Shown: positions 35,771 through 47,600, counted from the stretch's first letter. The stretch is 64,000 nucleotides of DNA from Golubevia sp. BC0850 (GCA_012976225.1 JAAVVG010000022.1:248001-312000), one strand, 5' to 3'. Numbers and translations: made by a program. Notes: generated by a model not told the origin, from the letters alone.

Positions 35771-38133
35771 TTATTCGTCATCACTATCCTCGACGATCGT
35801 TTTCCTCTTTCTAGACAAGTAAGCTTCATCGTCATCTCCTTCTTCTTCTTCTGGTCCCGCAGTCTTCTTCGCTTTCTTATCAGCTTCGTCTTGTGCCTTT
35901 GAGATGAGAGGGGTAGAAAAGAGGAGGACGGAAAAAGAAAGAGAAGTCAACATTGAAATTCCGTTCTGTCGATAAAGAACCGAGATCCATTTCAAACGAT
36001 CTTTTCTTCCGATCCCTCTTTCGGGGCTGACAAATTTTTAGAATTTACACCATGTGATGCATCATCTGGGTCTATTTTACTCACAATCCTTTTCTCAGCG
36101 ATATCGATATCGTCTTCCCCACTTTCAGAATCATCACTGAAATCTCTGTTGAATTTCTTCTTCGACTTGGATTTCGCATCTTCTTCATCTGAACCATCAT
36201 CAATAATAAACCCATCCAAAACTTCGTCATCACCTTTATCTCTAGTTTTACGATCAGATTTACCTTTAGCACCTCTTTCTCTCCTATCACTATCATCACT
36301 CATTTCTTCTTCCTCTTCTTCATCTGACTCATAATCAGTTCTCCTGTTCTTCTTCTTTCCAGCAGGAGTCGTAGCAGCTTGGAATCTTCCAGCCCCTCTT
36401 CTTCTACTTCCAAGATCCAGTTCCTCATCTTCATTAATCAACCCATCGGCAATAGCTTGTTTTCTCGTTGCAAGTTTTCTCTTTCTCTCTTTATCTTTAA
36501 GTTCCTTCTCACGTTTTTCTGCTTGAGCTTCAGGATCTGCGCCTTCAGCTTCAGCAGCTGCAACTCTAGTAGTCTTATGATGTTTAACAGCTTGAGCCAA
36601 TTTCTTATGAGTCTCTGATTTCAAATTCGTAGGTCTGAAAGATAAAGTAGCAGAGATCGGACGTTCAGTTTGTAGAACTCCTTCTCTAGCGTATGGAACT
36701 ACCAAGTAAGTCAAAGGAGTTTCGTTTGAGATGGCATTGGAAGTTGAAGGCTGAGATTGAGATCCAGAAGGATGAGAACCACTTGCTAAACCACCAGTGA
36801 ATTGACCATCTTGAGTTTGAGAGAGATTTTGAGACATTGAATCTAGCTCTAAGGAAGTTGCTGGTCTATTCGATTGAGATTTTGAGGAATTAGAACTGAC
36901 ACCTTCTACTTGTTGAGAGATGTCGAAAAGTTCTGATCCGAGTTGAAGAGACATGGATCCATCTGACCATCTCACGATTCGAGAATTCGACTGTGGGATC
37001 TGATTTGGTCAGGGTGAAGTGAGGGTGAAGGAAGAGAGAACTCATTGTCAGCTTTCCAACAAACTCTCTCTCCCCAGTCTCTTCCCAAGGCTTTCTTAAC
37101 TCACCTTTCCCCCATTCCCATCCTTCTCTCCACTCCATCTCCACCTTATAGTATTATCAGTCTTCAACAAACTTCTCAATCCTTCATCTTTAATTTTCCC
37201 ACCTTGTTCATCAACCTCGTCTTCATCTCCTTGAGGATCATAACTTTCCTCGTCGAAAGCTTCTTCTCTATACTGTAAGAAGTTAGGAAGTCTCGCAAGG
37301 TAATGTTGCTTGGTTCTACGAACTGGAATTTGTGGTAGAAAGATTGTGGCCTTCCTTTCTTCTTCTAGAGCTAGAGTTGTTGCTTCTCCTTCTTCTTCTT
37401 CGTATTCTAAACGTTGAAGTCTTTCTGTTTGTGAATTCGGAGATCCGGAACGCGAGGGTGGAAGTGGGGAGGCAGATTTTGCTGAAGGGGTTTCTGATCT
37501 TTGGAGATATAGAAGGTAAGGTGGAAGGAGAGACGTTGGGTATCAGGTCAAAGTCCCGTCACTTCGGAGATATTCCTAGACCGATATTCTTGAACTATAA
37601 AGTACCGGTCTTAGAAAGCGTCGGAAACTTCCGTTCGATGGAGATGTAAGTTGTACATCCTCTCGAAGTGATTGGCTTCCCTTTGACTCTATCTCTCACC
37701 GCTCTCTACTCCAACTTCCCCAATTTCAACAAGATTGAACTGACTATTGATGATGTACTTACTGAATCCTTGTCTTCTTCTGCTTCGGTCTTCTAATTTC
37801 ATCATCATCCTCCTCGTCCTGTTCACCTTCACCTCGATCTTGCCTTGTAGGAGCCTTCTTGGGAAGATCCTCGTCACTATCTTCCCCTCCGAAGAGATCA
37901 CCATCATCTGCTTCTACATCCCCTTCTGCGTCAGGATCTGCATCTACTTCGCCGTCTGCGTCTGCGTCTTGTTGTTGAGGTTCTGTTGTTGAGGAAGGTT
38001 CAGCTTGTGGTTGAGGTTGCTGTTGAGCGTCTGTCATTTCAACATCTTCGTCTTGTCTTTGAGCTGATGGAGTAGTTGCTTCAACTTGTTCTGATTGATT
38101 TTCCTGCTGAATTGGAGCAGGTGAAGTCGACAT
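35771..38133 (-). CDS. LEO1: PAF1 complex subunit LEO1
   Basis: Component of the RNA polymerase II-associated PAF1 elongation complex in the nucleus. Exons 38133-37763, 37498-37105, 36990-36085 and 35896-35771 give 598 aa. The N-terminus (1 to about 125) is acidic/Gln-rich with DLFGGEDSDEDLP. The conserved LEO1 core starts with ATIFLPQIPVRRTKQHYLAR and LPNFLQYREEAFDEESYDPQ, continues LRSLLKTDNTIRWRW and, across a splice, SNSRIVRWSDGSMSLQLG, then LTYLVVPYAREGVLQTERPI, SFRPTNLKSETHKKLAQAV and KDKERKRKLATRKQAI. The C-terminus is acidic and ends KRKTIVEDSDDE, matching the family's terminal motif. Exon 2's acceptor (CCAAAG) is weak but keeps the frame. It shares a 153-bp upstream region with LSM5. 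Confidence 0.93.
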
Positions 38134-38286
38134 CCTTGAAGATAGGATCAGAATCGATTGGTGTGTGAGAGAGAGAGAGTTCGAGGTTGGAATCTTCCTG
38201 ACCCAGACCTCAACAAGCTCAGTTATCTCAATTCGTAGAATTCAGTGAAGAGGACATCATCTACGAGTAGCAGAACATCATAAGCG
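38134..38286. promoter_or_regulatory. bidirectional promoter LEO1 / LSM5
   Basis: 153 bp between the two divergent start codons. It includes a GAGAGAGAGAG run near 38166-38178. No TATA element is evident. Sharing by two RNA-metabolism genes suggests coordinated expression, which is inference. Confidence 0.55.
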
Positions 38287-39070
38287 ATGGCATCAACGAT
38301 TTTACCTTTGGAGTTAATTGATAGGTGTATTGGAAGTAGCATTTGGGTGGTAATGAAGAGTGAAAGGGAATTCACTGGAACTCTTCTTGGTTTCGATGAT
38401 TACGTTAGTGAGTACAAAAGAATCGAAAACCTTAACACTTGGTGATCTCCTTTGACAGGGAGAGGAGAGGGAAAGGGAGAGAACACAGAGCAACTCGCAG
38501 CAACCAGACGTAGAAGTAGACGTAGAACAGCTCGGAGTTCCCAACTCCTAACGAAACAGAGCTCACTCTAGAGTTTCCGTAGTTGTCAAATCTTCATTGG
38601 CATTGGAACACGAAAGCAATTCATCGAACCAGCTGCAGAGCAGAGTCTGATCTGACCTCTCCCTCTCATTCTACTCCATCTCCCTTCCCCCCTCTTCGCA
38701 TCCTACTCAGATATGGTCCTAGAAGATGTCACAGAATAGTGAGTATATCTTATACATCATTTCCACAGTTTCCTCCGGTCACAAGAGCTCATGTTCCGGT
38801 CTGAACAATCTCCTCCCTCTTCTAATCTCTCCTCCCCTCTCAGTGAGAACACACCGGAAGGACGTAAAACCACAAAGCTAACACAGACGTTGTTGAATGG
38901 AAACAACATCTGCATGGTACGTTTCTGGTTCTTGAATTCAATCCTTTTTGAAACAGATCTCTGAAGCTAACAGAGATTCGGTTGGAACTGACTTTACTTC
39001 CTTTCCCCTCTCACCTTCCCTTAACTCATTCAAGCTTATTCCAGGAGGAGAGGGTCCAGAAGATGCGTAG
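38287..39070 (+). CDS. LSM5: U6 snRNA-associated Sm-like protein LSm5
   Basis: Subunit of the LSm1-7 (cytoplasmic mRNA decay) and LSm2-8 (nuclear U6 snRNA) rings. Four small exons (38287-38407, 38711-38738, 38844-38916 and 39035-39070) encode 85 aa. Most lie below usual ORF-length cut-offs, so the gene is easily missed. Sm1 reads [20 protein letters not shown], then [20 protein letters not shown], where the V-N-M codons span the first splice. Sm2 reads [20 protein letters not shown]. The protein ends PEDA. Exon 2 is 28 nt and the first intron 303 nt. The final acceptor (CATTCAAG) is weak but restores the conserved M-L-I-P-G-G. Functionally it is linked with DCP1 elsewhere in this window, since LSm1-7 promotes decapping. 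Confidence 0.95.
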
Positions 39071-39273
39071 ATCAGAACCTCGGGGAACTCCTTCAATCCC
39101 TAACTCTTGTACTTTAACAACTTTGTCAAAATCAAATTCCACAATTCTGCAAATCTCTTTCTCGCTTCTTGCCAGTCGAGGCCATTGAATTGACTATGAT
39201 TCGAAGATGCTCTTGATAAGTCTAAATGGAGATTCACTACAGTACAATCAATAAGGATACAGCGACTCCTTGC

Positions 39274-41469
39274 CTAGACAGTGGCGACAGCAATCCAAGC
39301 TCCTTCAGCTTTCCCAGATTCTGTATCAGCTGGAAGACTCAAGACCATCCTAGCGCCCTCCAAAGTACATAGTACATCACACGAAGCTTGAGGAATGGGA
39401 AGGTACGATTCCAAGGCATGATCAAAGTAGATGACTTCGAGGAGAAGGAGAAAGATAGGCAGACATAGGTCAGTCGCAGAGGCCTCAGATAGGAGAATAC
39501 AAAGGACTCCTCGAACAAGACTTGGTTCGAATTGAATCGAATTGAAGGAGGAGACTCACTATATCGATCCGCCTCTTTCCACCACATCGTGTTGACATGC
39601 ACCTTCTCTTGTCCTTCTCCCACAGTATCCTTGATTCTCTTCTTGTCCCTATGCTTCGGATTAGCATCCAAGAATCTGACAAAAGAGGCACTTGGTCCAC
39701 CTGATTGTGTTTTAGGGCCTCTTTGTTGGGAGAAAGGAGAGCGACTCCAAGGCACAGCGAGCTTCCATCCTGAGACGGAAACGGGAGTCACTGGAGCTGT
39801 ATCCGAGGCAGAAAGAGAGCACCTGTTGAGGTTACCTCTGACCCACTCCGTTCCTAATCGGAGAGTAGGGTCTTCACCAAAGATAGCTAGTGCAGAAACA
39901 GGATAGAGGATGTCGAGGAAAGCTGAAAGAGTGGAAAGCCAGATGCTGTGAGATGTAGAGGGGTTGAAGAAAGGCAGAAGATGAGTGAGATTTACAGGAG
40001 AGAGAGTGAGAAGAAATCCTGAGAACTCACAAGCCCTCAACGCAAATCACTACGAGAGAGTCGCCCACTTCTCTTTTCGCTCCTCCCAGATCATCGTTCT
40101 CTCCGAATCTTTCTCGTTTAGAGCATCCCGTTCTCACGTAGTTCAAACCTCTACCTGCTGCTGGCTTGACTTTGGACTTGATTGGTAGGGAAACAGAAAC
40201 ATCTGGAGGCTGGTGAACTTGCTCGTCTCGATTGATATTCGTCTTCAAAGAAGGGAGGCAGTAATCCGGCTCTGAGGTGTAGATCTCTTCTTCATCCTTC
40301 TTCCGACATGTGCTCGAAACCTTGTAGAATTCTAGTTCTGATCCCCAATCTTTTCCATGTAGGCTGTTGCTAGGATAGCTCATGACCACCAGGCAGTGGG
40401 CATCGTTGTCCCTTTGATTCGATGGGAAGAAGGAGGCAGAGAGAAGGTCCAGATGTGCCTCCGGATTCAGACCACCGACGGGTCTGTAGAAGAGAGTACT
40501 CCATTTCTTCAGCGACCAAGAAAGAACTCGAACTTGATCTTGAGCTGCTAGAAGAATGACTGATCCTTTCAGCTCGGAGGAAAGGAATTTTCTGCCAACA
40601 GAGATCGGAGAGCTGAAGGTCGAAGGTGGTGAAGAAGATGAAGACATTGAAGTTGATGGATCTTGATTCCTATCCAGAATGTGATGGTAGGGCGATGAAA
40701 GAACTTTCCCAAAAATGAGTGAGAGGACTGATAGAGTGATAATCCCTCGCTGTTCCCTCAGCGGACCCAGACCTCCTGCACCCTCTTCCTCGATCGGAGA
40801 CTCCAGGTTGGTTTCCCATTCGTAAACTAGAAGTACTTTTCCTGTATCGATGTCTACTGAGAGTTCTCGAATTGGTCCCCACTGAGGGAACGGATTATTG
40901 ATTACGTTGATCTGAATGTTCTGCTCCGAATCGGTAGGTATCCTAGGGCAGATGAGGATCTCTTGTCGTGATTTACTGAGATCAATCAAGCACTGACCGA
41001 ACAGATGTGGCCGACCAAGGAATCGATCATCTTGAAGAGAGAAGAGACTCCTGGGAGAAGCGATTGGCCAATTCTTCATGAGCAAGCTCGCTTCCTGAGA
41101 TAGGTCTGCCTTTGGTTCCGCCATGATTGAGGGTATGGAAAGACCATTGGTAGCTAGAGCTATCAGATACCTAGCCTTCTGACCCGGGTAGGAGGAGTAG
41201 AAGTGAGAGCAGGTCTGATGAAGGGAGATGGACTTTGTGATCAACCTCTTGTCTCTACTTCACTAGAAAACTGAGAGAACTCACCTGGCTCAGACTGAGA
41301 CCATCTCTCAAGGAGCTAGAGCCTCCTACGATCTCCAGGAGTCTCGACCAGAGCTCACTTGATGCGGGGAGAACCAAAGTGGAGGAGATTCGAGTTAGTC
41401 AGTCGTTTGTGGCTTGCCTTCTAGACGTCTGTCTTACTTTGGGAAGTCCTTAAGTATCCTTTCGGTCAT
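39274..41469 (-). CDS. F-box protein, function unknown
   Basis: Five exons (41469-41438, 41357-41285, 41214-40031, 39945-39560 and 39386-39274) give 595 aa. The N-terminal F-box is assembled across two splices: RILKDFPNELWSRLLEIVG, then LRDGLSLSQTCSHFYSSYPG. This is the typical L-P-x-E-L-W start and conserved S-x-T-C-+-x-F end. The remainder is a long region with beta-strand-like segments (SVDIDTGKVLLVYEWE, GSVILLAAQDQVRVLSWSLK) like the propeller-type C-termini of basidiomycete F-box proteins. The repeat unit is too degenerate to assign. The last exon (DVLCTLEGARMVLSLPAD, ending IAVATV) is inferred from frame and similarity in style, with a weak CTCAAG acceptor. Expected role: substrate receptor for an SCF ubiquitin ligase. 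Confidence 0.82.
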
Positions 41470-41837
41470 GGGAAAGCTGAATGATGATGGTCTGGATTGG
41501 GAGAGGTTGGAGAGAGGAAGAAAAGATCTCCTTCTCGCTGCAGGGAACACTATCTCGAGTCACAGCCAAGTCACACGACCTTTTCCTTTTTCATCGGTTC
41601 TCATACTTCCTTCCGTTCTCAAACTTTCGCACAGAGATAGATGGAGAATGAATGCTTTATTGATTGAATTGGAATGTACAGGGATGTGTGGGTAGATAGG
41701 GTTTTCATTATCGAAAGATGAAGCAAAATCGTCAAGAAGGGAGTAGTAGAGGTGAACAGAATGAACCGGGAAAGATGAGTGAGGGGAAACCTAAAAGAAC
41801 AACGAAACCATTTCTATTTTGAGGGGACTAAATCCAT
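41470..41837. other. gene-free stretch (F-box promoter, desaturase 3' end)
   Basis: 368 bp between the F-box gene start and the desaturase stop codon. No gene recognised. Confidence 0.55.
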
Positions 41838-44080
41838 CTACCACTTTCCAACCTTCCCACCGACATCTCTGACGTTGGCTTTGAGTTCCGAGTTCTTATT
41901 GATTACATAAGCCTTTCCAGGAACGACGTATGAGACACTTTGAGGATGAACCATCTTGACTTCACCCTTATCTTCAGAGTCGGAGGTGGATTGAAGAACA
42001 TTGAGTCCGAGGGGTGAAATAGGAGTGTCCTTCTCGATCGACTTGGAACCTGAAATCGTACCTGCTTTGGCTGCAGCGTCACGAATGGCTTGAGAACGTT
42101 GTTCGGCCTTAGCTAACTCTTCCGAGTATAGCTGGTATCCTCCATCCAGGACTCCTACTCTCATCATGGAAAGCAGATTGTGGGCGGCATTACTACAATT
42201 CGTCGTGATGAGAGATAGATACGAGAAACGACGAGAGAGACAGGTGAGGAAGAAAGAAAGAAAGATAAGCGAGTGAAGGGAAAACGGAGAGGTGAGGGAG
42301 TCTGAGCGCAAAGTTGCGACAACTCACGAGTGATCGTAGACTCCTCCCAAAAAGGCAGTGGTAGCGTCCTTTCCAACCTTGGCCTTCAATAGATGCTGTC
42401 CACCAGGATGTTCATCCATGAAAGAAGAGACATCGTGAATGAAACCGTGAACGACGATGAGAGGACGAGACTTGGACTCCTCGACGAAATCGTCCCAAGA
42501 GATAACTGGCAACTTGCAAGCCTCCTTTGGCCATGATAGAGCTTCCTGTTCTTGGTGAGCTTTTTGAAGTTTCATCGCTAGACGACCTTTTTGAACTTCG
42601 TTGTCTGGGAACTGCTTGAGATGAGAAGCTAGACCAAGAGAAGACATTGTGGCGATGAACCATTTGGTTGGATCGTATTGGAACCATTTGGTAGCGTTAC
42701 GATAGTCCTAGAAAGAGCGAAAGAATAGAAGATTGAGTTAATTGAGAGTCGAAAGTCGAAAGAGCGATCCTCCACTTCGAATGCAACTCACCATTGGGAA
42801 TTGATGATGGAAGTTGTGATAACCTTCTCCGACAGTAACCAAAGCAGTGATGAAGTGATCTCTTGGAGTCATCTTATTGTCGAAACTTGCTTCTCCGAGG
42901 TAATGAGCCAAAGAGTTAACGCAGAAAGTAGAGTGATGAACAAAGACTAGACGAGCGACTGCAGCGTAGAAGAAACTTCCTCTCCAGTCACCCCATCCTA
43001 AACCACCGACGATAGTTGGAACTACGAATCCCATGATCAAGATCAGAGGAAGGTAGAACTTGTGTTGAAATTTGATAACTGGGTTTTTACGTAAATCAGA
43101 GATGTCGGCGACTCCAGGCTTTCTACGCGGCTTGACGATCATCCAACCAACGTGAGACCAGATTAGACCGAAATGAGCTCCATAAGGATCCAAGTCAGTG
43201 TCTGTGTATCTGTGGTGAGCTCTGTGACCACGAGCCCACCAGTGGATGGATCCTTCGACAGCTCCAGTTCCAGCTAAGGCTAGGAAGTATTGAAGTGGAG
43301 AAGAGGCGTTGTAGGCGCGATGAGCCCATAGACGGTGGTATCCTGGAATTGAAGGGAGATGAAATCGGGAGAGTGGAGATGTGTCAGCAAATAAATATGG
43401 AGAGAAAAAGTCGGAGAGGTAGGTGCTCCACTTCCAGATCGCTCAGAACGCCATCGCCCTAAACCTGAGAAACAAAGCTGATTCGATGAAAATCGAATCT
43501 TTGTCTCAAGTGGAGGTTGTTTGTGAGGAAATGGCGGTGATCGTTGCTACTCCGACTTCCGCCCTTGAAAGTTTCCTCTTTGGGCGAAACTTCCTCCCCC
43601 AAAGTACCGTCGTCCCACCCAGCTGCCTCTTCCTTCCAAGCTCCACCTGTTGAACTCACCTGCTGTGATTCCTAGACCAGTGATAAAGTAATAGACAACA
43701 GCCCAAATGAAAGTCTTGAGTTGAAGTTGAGTTGTGAACATACCATAAATGGCGAGTAGAGGAGTGGTGGTGAGAACAATGAAGGAAACCCATTGAATCT
43801 CTGATAGAATGTTCTTCCATTGAATTGGCGGTAAAGGTGGTTGAGATTGAAGAGTTCTAGTAACATAATCATCTGGAATGTCTGAATCAGCGTAGTCTAC
43901 AGCGTCTTCAGCAGCTGAAGCTGGTACAGCACCTTGACGTCTTTGAGCTCTGGCTTTTTGATCTTTAGTAGCTTGAGCATCATCGTCGTCTGATTGATCT
44001 GAAGTGGGTGGAGTTAGAAGTGGATCTGATTTGACTGGAGGTTGTGAAGCTGAAGCAGCTCCTTTGCGTAGAGTTGCCAT
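41838..44080 (-). CDS. OLE1: Stearoyl-CoA (delta-9) desaturase with cytochrome b5 domain
   Basis: ER-membrane di-iron enzyme that introduces the delta-9 double bond into palmitoyl/stearoyl-CoA; fungal forms carry their own electron donor. Exons 44080-43660, 43342-42792, 42707-42328 and 42192-41838 give 568 aa. The three histidine boxes are present: HRLWAH (about 142-147), HRAHH in [15 protein letters not shown], and HNFHH in [12 protein letters not shown]. Hydrophobic pairs ([54 protein letters not shown]) are the membrane spans. The C-terminal cytochrome b5 domain has the heme ligand motif [10 protein letters not shown] and a second histidine in [11 protein letters not shown], which spans the last splice. 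The N-terminal 80 residues are a low-complexity acidic/Gln extension. A TATA element lies about 70 bp upstream of the ATG. Confidence 0.96.
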
Positions 44081-44146
44081 GATGACGAAGTTTGAGGTGA
44101 TGTGGGTGAAAAGGAATGCAATCGTTACTCTGTCTCTCTCTCTCGT

Positions 44147-44154
44147 CTTATATA
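44147..44154 (-). promoter_or_regulatory. TATA box of the desaturase gene
   Basis: On the minus strand the sequence is TATATAAG, 67-74 bp before the ATG at 44080 and in a purine-rich leader (GAGAGAGAGAGACAGAG). A strong TATA box fits a highly and variably expressed lipid gene. Confidence 0.6.
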
Positions 44155-44194
44155 GAATCCAAATCCAAAAATTTCTATAGGCTGACTCAGCAAC

Positions 44195-44264
44195 AAATTT
44201 TGAGGCGCGAGAATTATTCGGCGCCAAAATTGGGTGGGGCGAGATGGATTTTGCCCCAAATTTT
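44195..44264. promoter_or_regulatory. cluster of related inverted arms in desaturase promoter
   Basis: Three similar arms: AAATTTTGAGGCGC (44195-44208), GGCGCCAAAATT (44220-44231) and GCCCCAAATTTT (44253-44264). Arms 1 and 2 are near-perfect inverted copies. Arm 2 on the minus strand (TTTTGGCGCC) matches the E2F-type consensus TTTSSCGC. Possible binding sites for a dimeric regulator; there is no evidence for which. Confidence 0.4.
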
Positions 44265-44626
44265 TGTCACTCTCTTTCACACCCACAGCCTAAGCCCGGT
44301 GGCAAATCCACGTTCTTTCATCAGATCGACTTTTCATTGGCCTTCCCTCCGATTTTTTGGTCAGGATATGAGTTGGAAAGATTTCTCGAATGTTGATGCG
44401 ACGGGATTCAGAACTTTCAGGGATGGTGATGCAGTCCCGCATTCTTCCGAGCTCGAGGTGGCAACGCTCCAACGATGATGAAGATAAAGGATGAGTGAAA
44501 TTCTAATACTGCAATTACAAAAGATGTGTGTTGATGACTGGTTCTATCGATAAAACGAGGACGAAAACAAGCATTGTAACTTTGTGACATCCATTTACAA
44601 TTCTTCCCCAACGCTCTCCTAGTCCA

Positions 44627-47600
44627 TCAACCATGTATCCATTCCCACTCAATTTCTAACGACTGAACTCCCAACGCCTCTTTTCTAAAGTCCAATTCTG
44701 CTTTGTCCAGCCTGATGAGAGTCTTGGATCCTTTTACGACTTTCTGTCCTACGGCTCCGACTCCCTCCTCGTCTTCGTCATGAGTCGGTCTAACCAACTT
44801 TCTTGGCTCTTCAAAGGAAGGAATGATCCAACACCAAGCAGCAGCAGTGAAATCTGGAAGTAAAGCGTGAGTAGCTCCAGTACGTCCAACCAAGACCTTC
44901 ACCATCAATTCTCGATCTGGATCTACTATCAAAGTCGAGCTTGACGAAGTTCCGTTCTCCTGATTTGACCTCTCTTGCTCTTTCTGGAAGAGAGATGGGC
45001 TAGAAGGTTGTTCGAAGAGTGCTGGACTAGATGGAGGAGGTGGAGTTGGGGGTACGAGCGAGACTGATGGACTTGCTTCAGATTTCCCAGTTTCTGTTCT
45101 CTGCCTCTTGCCAAAGATTGAAGACTTGGATGGTTTCTTTGCTTCAGGGACTAGTATAACTCCTCTCCTTTCAGATTCCGTTTCGACAGCTTTGGTACTG
45201 GACGTCTCTCCAGGGATGAAAACGTAACGACTCATCTTCCCACCCTCATCATCCATTGGGTCTCTCCTCGTCTCACTGAGACGCTCTCCATAAACCAATT
45301 GCTTCCCATTAGCATCTGATTCTCCCCAGTCGAAGTTCCTAGCTCTTTCTGCTTCTGTCTGAGGATTGATCTTGAGACTCCACTCCGAAGATCCTTGATT
45401 TGAGTGGAAACGAGAGAATGAGGATGGAGTTGATGCTCCATTAGAATGGATTCTAGAAGCCATAGCACCTAGCGACGTCGTAGAGGAACTTCTTTGCTTT
45501 GAACTGAAATCCATCTCCTTGTTTTCATCTTCTGTTTTGGGAGAAATTGCACCCGGATCGTGAATCCCAAAAGCTCTGGCTCGTCTGCGAGCATTCCGTT
45601 CCCAAGTCTCTAATCTTTGAACGAGAGCATCGTCGTAGTGACCTATCTGAATGCTCAGGTTGTCTCGGACTGGAAGACCTTTTGCTGGAGCTTGACGTTC
45701 GATTGAGATCCTCGTGATCTTGATCCGACGCCTTTGAGAGGACGAAGAGGGAGAAGAGCTAGATGGAGAGGTAGGTGGAAGTGGAGAGGCAAATCCGCAA
45801 GGGGAAGAGAAGACTAGTCTAGCATCTCGCCCAGCAAGAATTCGGGCGAAGTAGCCCACCCACTAGACAGACAGAGAAAGTAGAGGAAGTCAGTACGAAG
45901 CTCTCACACACAATTCCTTTCGCCCTACTCACTCTTCTCTGACTTGGAATAGAAACTCCTGGCTTGCTGGGTAGAATCTCGTTTGGAGGAAATTGATGTT
46001 GATGATTGGAGGTAGGAATGTCGTTCGGATCCGAGGGAAGTCCAGCCGGAGAGGGAGATTTCGAACGAGCTCGATTTCGAGAAGAGCTTCGACGAGACCT
46101 GAGTTGATCTGAAGGATCCACACCTAAGAAAGCTGGTTTCCCATTCTCGGATTGACTTGGTCTGGGTTCCGACAGCACTTCGGCTGAAAGTGGAAGGAAA
46201 TCTGTCGACACGCCTCGAGGTGAGGCCCCCAGATTGTGAGATCCAAAGGCAGCGAAGGAGCGTCGAGAAGGTGAAGCCAGAGTCGGCTCTAGAGAGAGTT
46301 GAGCGGTGCTGTTACTGTTTTCTCTTTGTTGAAAGTCGAGATCCGAAGATGGTCTTCCATTCACAACCGTTCCACTACTAGATTTCGACCTTGATCTTTG
46401 ACCTCCCGAGTTGAACACCGCCGAGACCAAGTCCTTGGTCGACCGAATCCTTCTAGGTGACCTTTCTCTGGTCAAAGGTTCCACTGCCACTCCAGAGTCA
46501 CCAGTCACTTCTTCCGAGTTCTTCTGAGCGAAAGGAAATTCTCCTCTCTCTTTCTCAGCCTTCCCATTCTCCTTTCCCTTGACTGGCTTGATTCGCTTCG
46601 ACGTATGAAGATCGAAGACAGCTTTGAGTCTCTCTGAGATTTCGGCTCCCGTGTCGCTCCTATTTTGACTAAGACTAGGTCTTCCTGGAGGAGGAGAGGT
46701 CATTTCTCTTGAGAACGAAGTAGAGGGTCCTCTTGAGAAATCATCTCTTGAAGAAGAAACGTCGAATTCTGAGCTTTCGTCTCCATCCTCTCCTTGTCTG
46801 AGCAGAGCATCCGAGACCATTTGGATAGCTTCCGTTTCCGAAGCATTTCGAAGAGAAGTCGCTCCCGTCAGAGCTGGATCGAGTGCAAGTAGTAGACAAC
46901 AGGCAAAAGTTCCCGATCTTCCTAGACCAGCCTTGCAATGGATTACCACTGAGACAGAATAGGATAAAAATTAGATAAGCAAACAACTCAGACAAAATTC
47001 GAGAGCAACAGAAGATAATCGAGCTTCTCTACTCACCCGTGTTGTCTTCGTGTTCCAGTAACCAAGCCTTGGCATCAGATGCCATAAGAGGTATGAGGGA
47101 AAGAGGAGGAACATGATGATCTGGGAAAGGGAATCTAGACACATGGCCTCGAAAGAAAGCGGGATCGTCTGCGACAGAGGGTGGAGGACAAGAAAGGTGG
47201 GTGAGAAGGAGGAAGAGGTAGGAGGCTCGAGCGGGGAGCTTCCTAGATCCTGAATGACAAGCTGACATTCTTTCTACTGTTGACTTAGAACCACCAGATA
47301 GCTGATATCCCTCTTCCCTTGACACCTTTGTAGCTCTTTCAAGAGTGTTGTTCTCTCTCAACCACCCTGCCTCCTCAGATCGGATCAACAGCTAGTGTGC
47401 AAACTCACATGAATTTTCACTAAGCGGAACTAGATTATATACCCCTTTTAACCATCATTTAGTTCCAGTTGAGGACAGAGAAGAGAGTCAGATCTTTCAG
47501 ATCAAGACAAATGGTTGCTGTGCCCCCAAGGACAATCTTCTCCTTTCCCTCTACTCACGATAATGACAATCATCCTCAGGGTAATGTTTCTCGTCCAAGA

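Larger units (their letters stand above)
44081..44626. other. desaturase promoter region and PTEN-like gene 3' flank
   Basis: 546 bp without a gene. It holds a TATA element (44147-44154), a TGACTCA motif (44183-44189) and a cluster of related inverted arms (44195-44264), all upstream of the desaturase start. Confidence 0.6.

Noticed and set aside
37321-37500. Suspected frameshift in LEO1 exon 2
   Set aside because: On recounting positions, the frame from the acceptor at 37498 runs without a break through EEERKATIFLPQIP to the donor at 37104. The first reading was a transcription slip of mine.
46895-46948. CDC14 identity for the phosphatase, based on HCKAGLGRSG
   Set aside because: The N-terminal LVSGRKQRY...DLDLSY region and the GVSIPSQRR element are specific to PTEN relatives.
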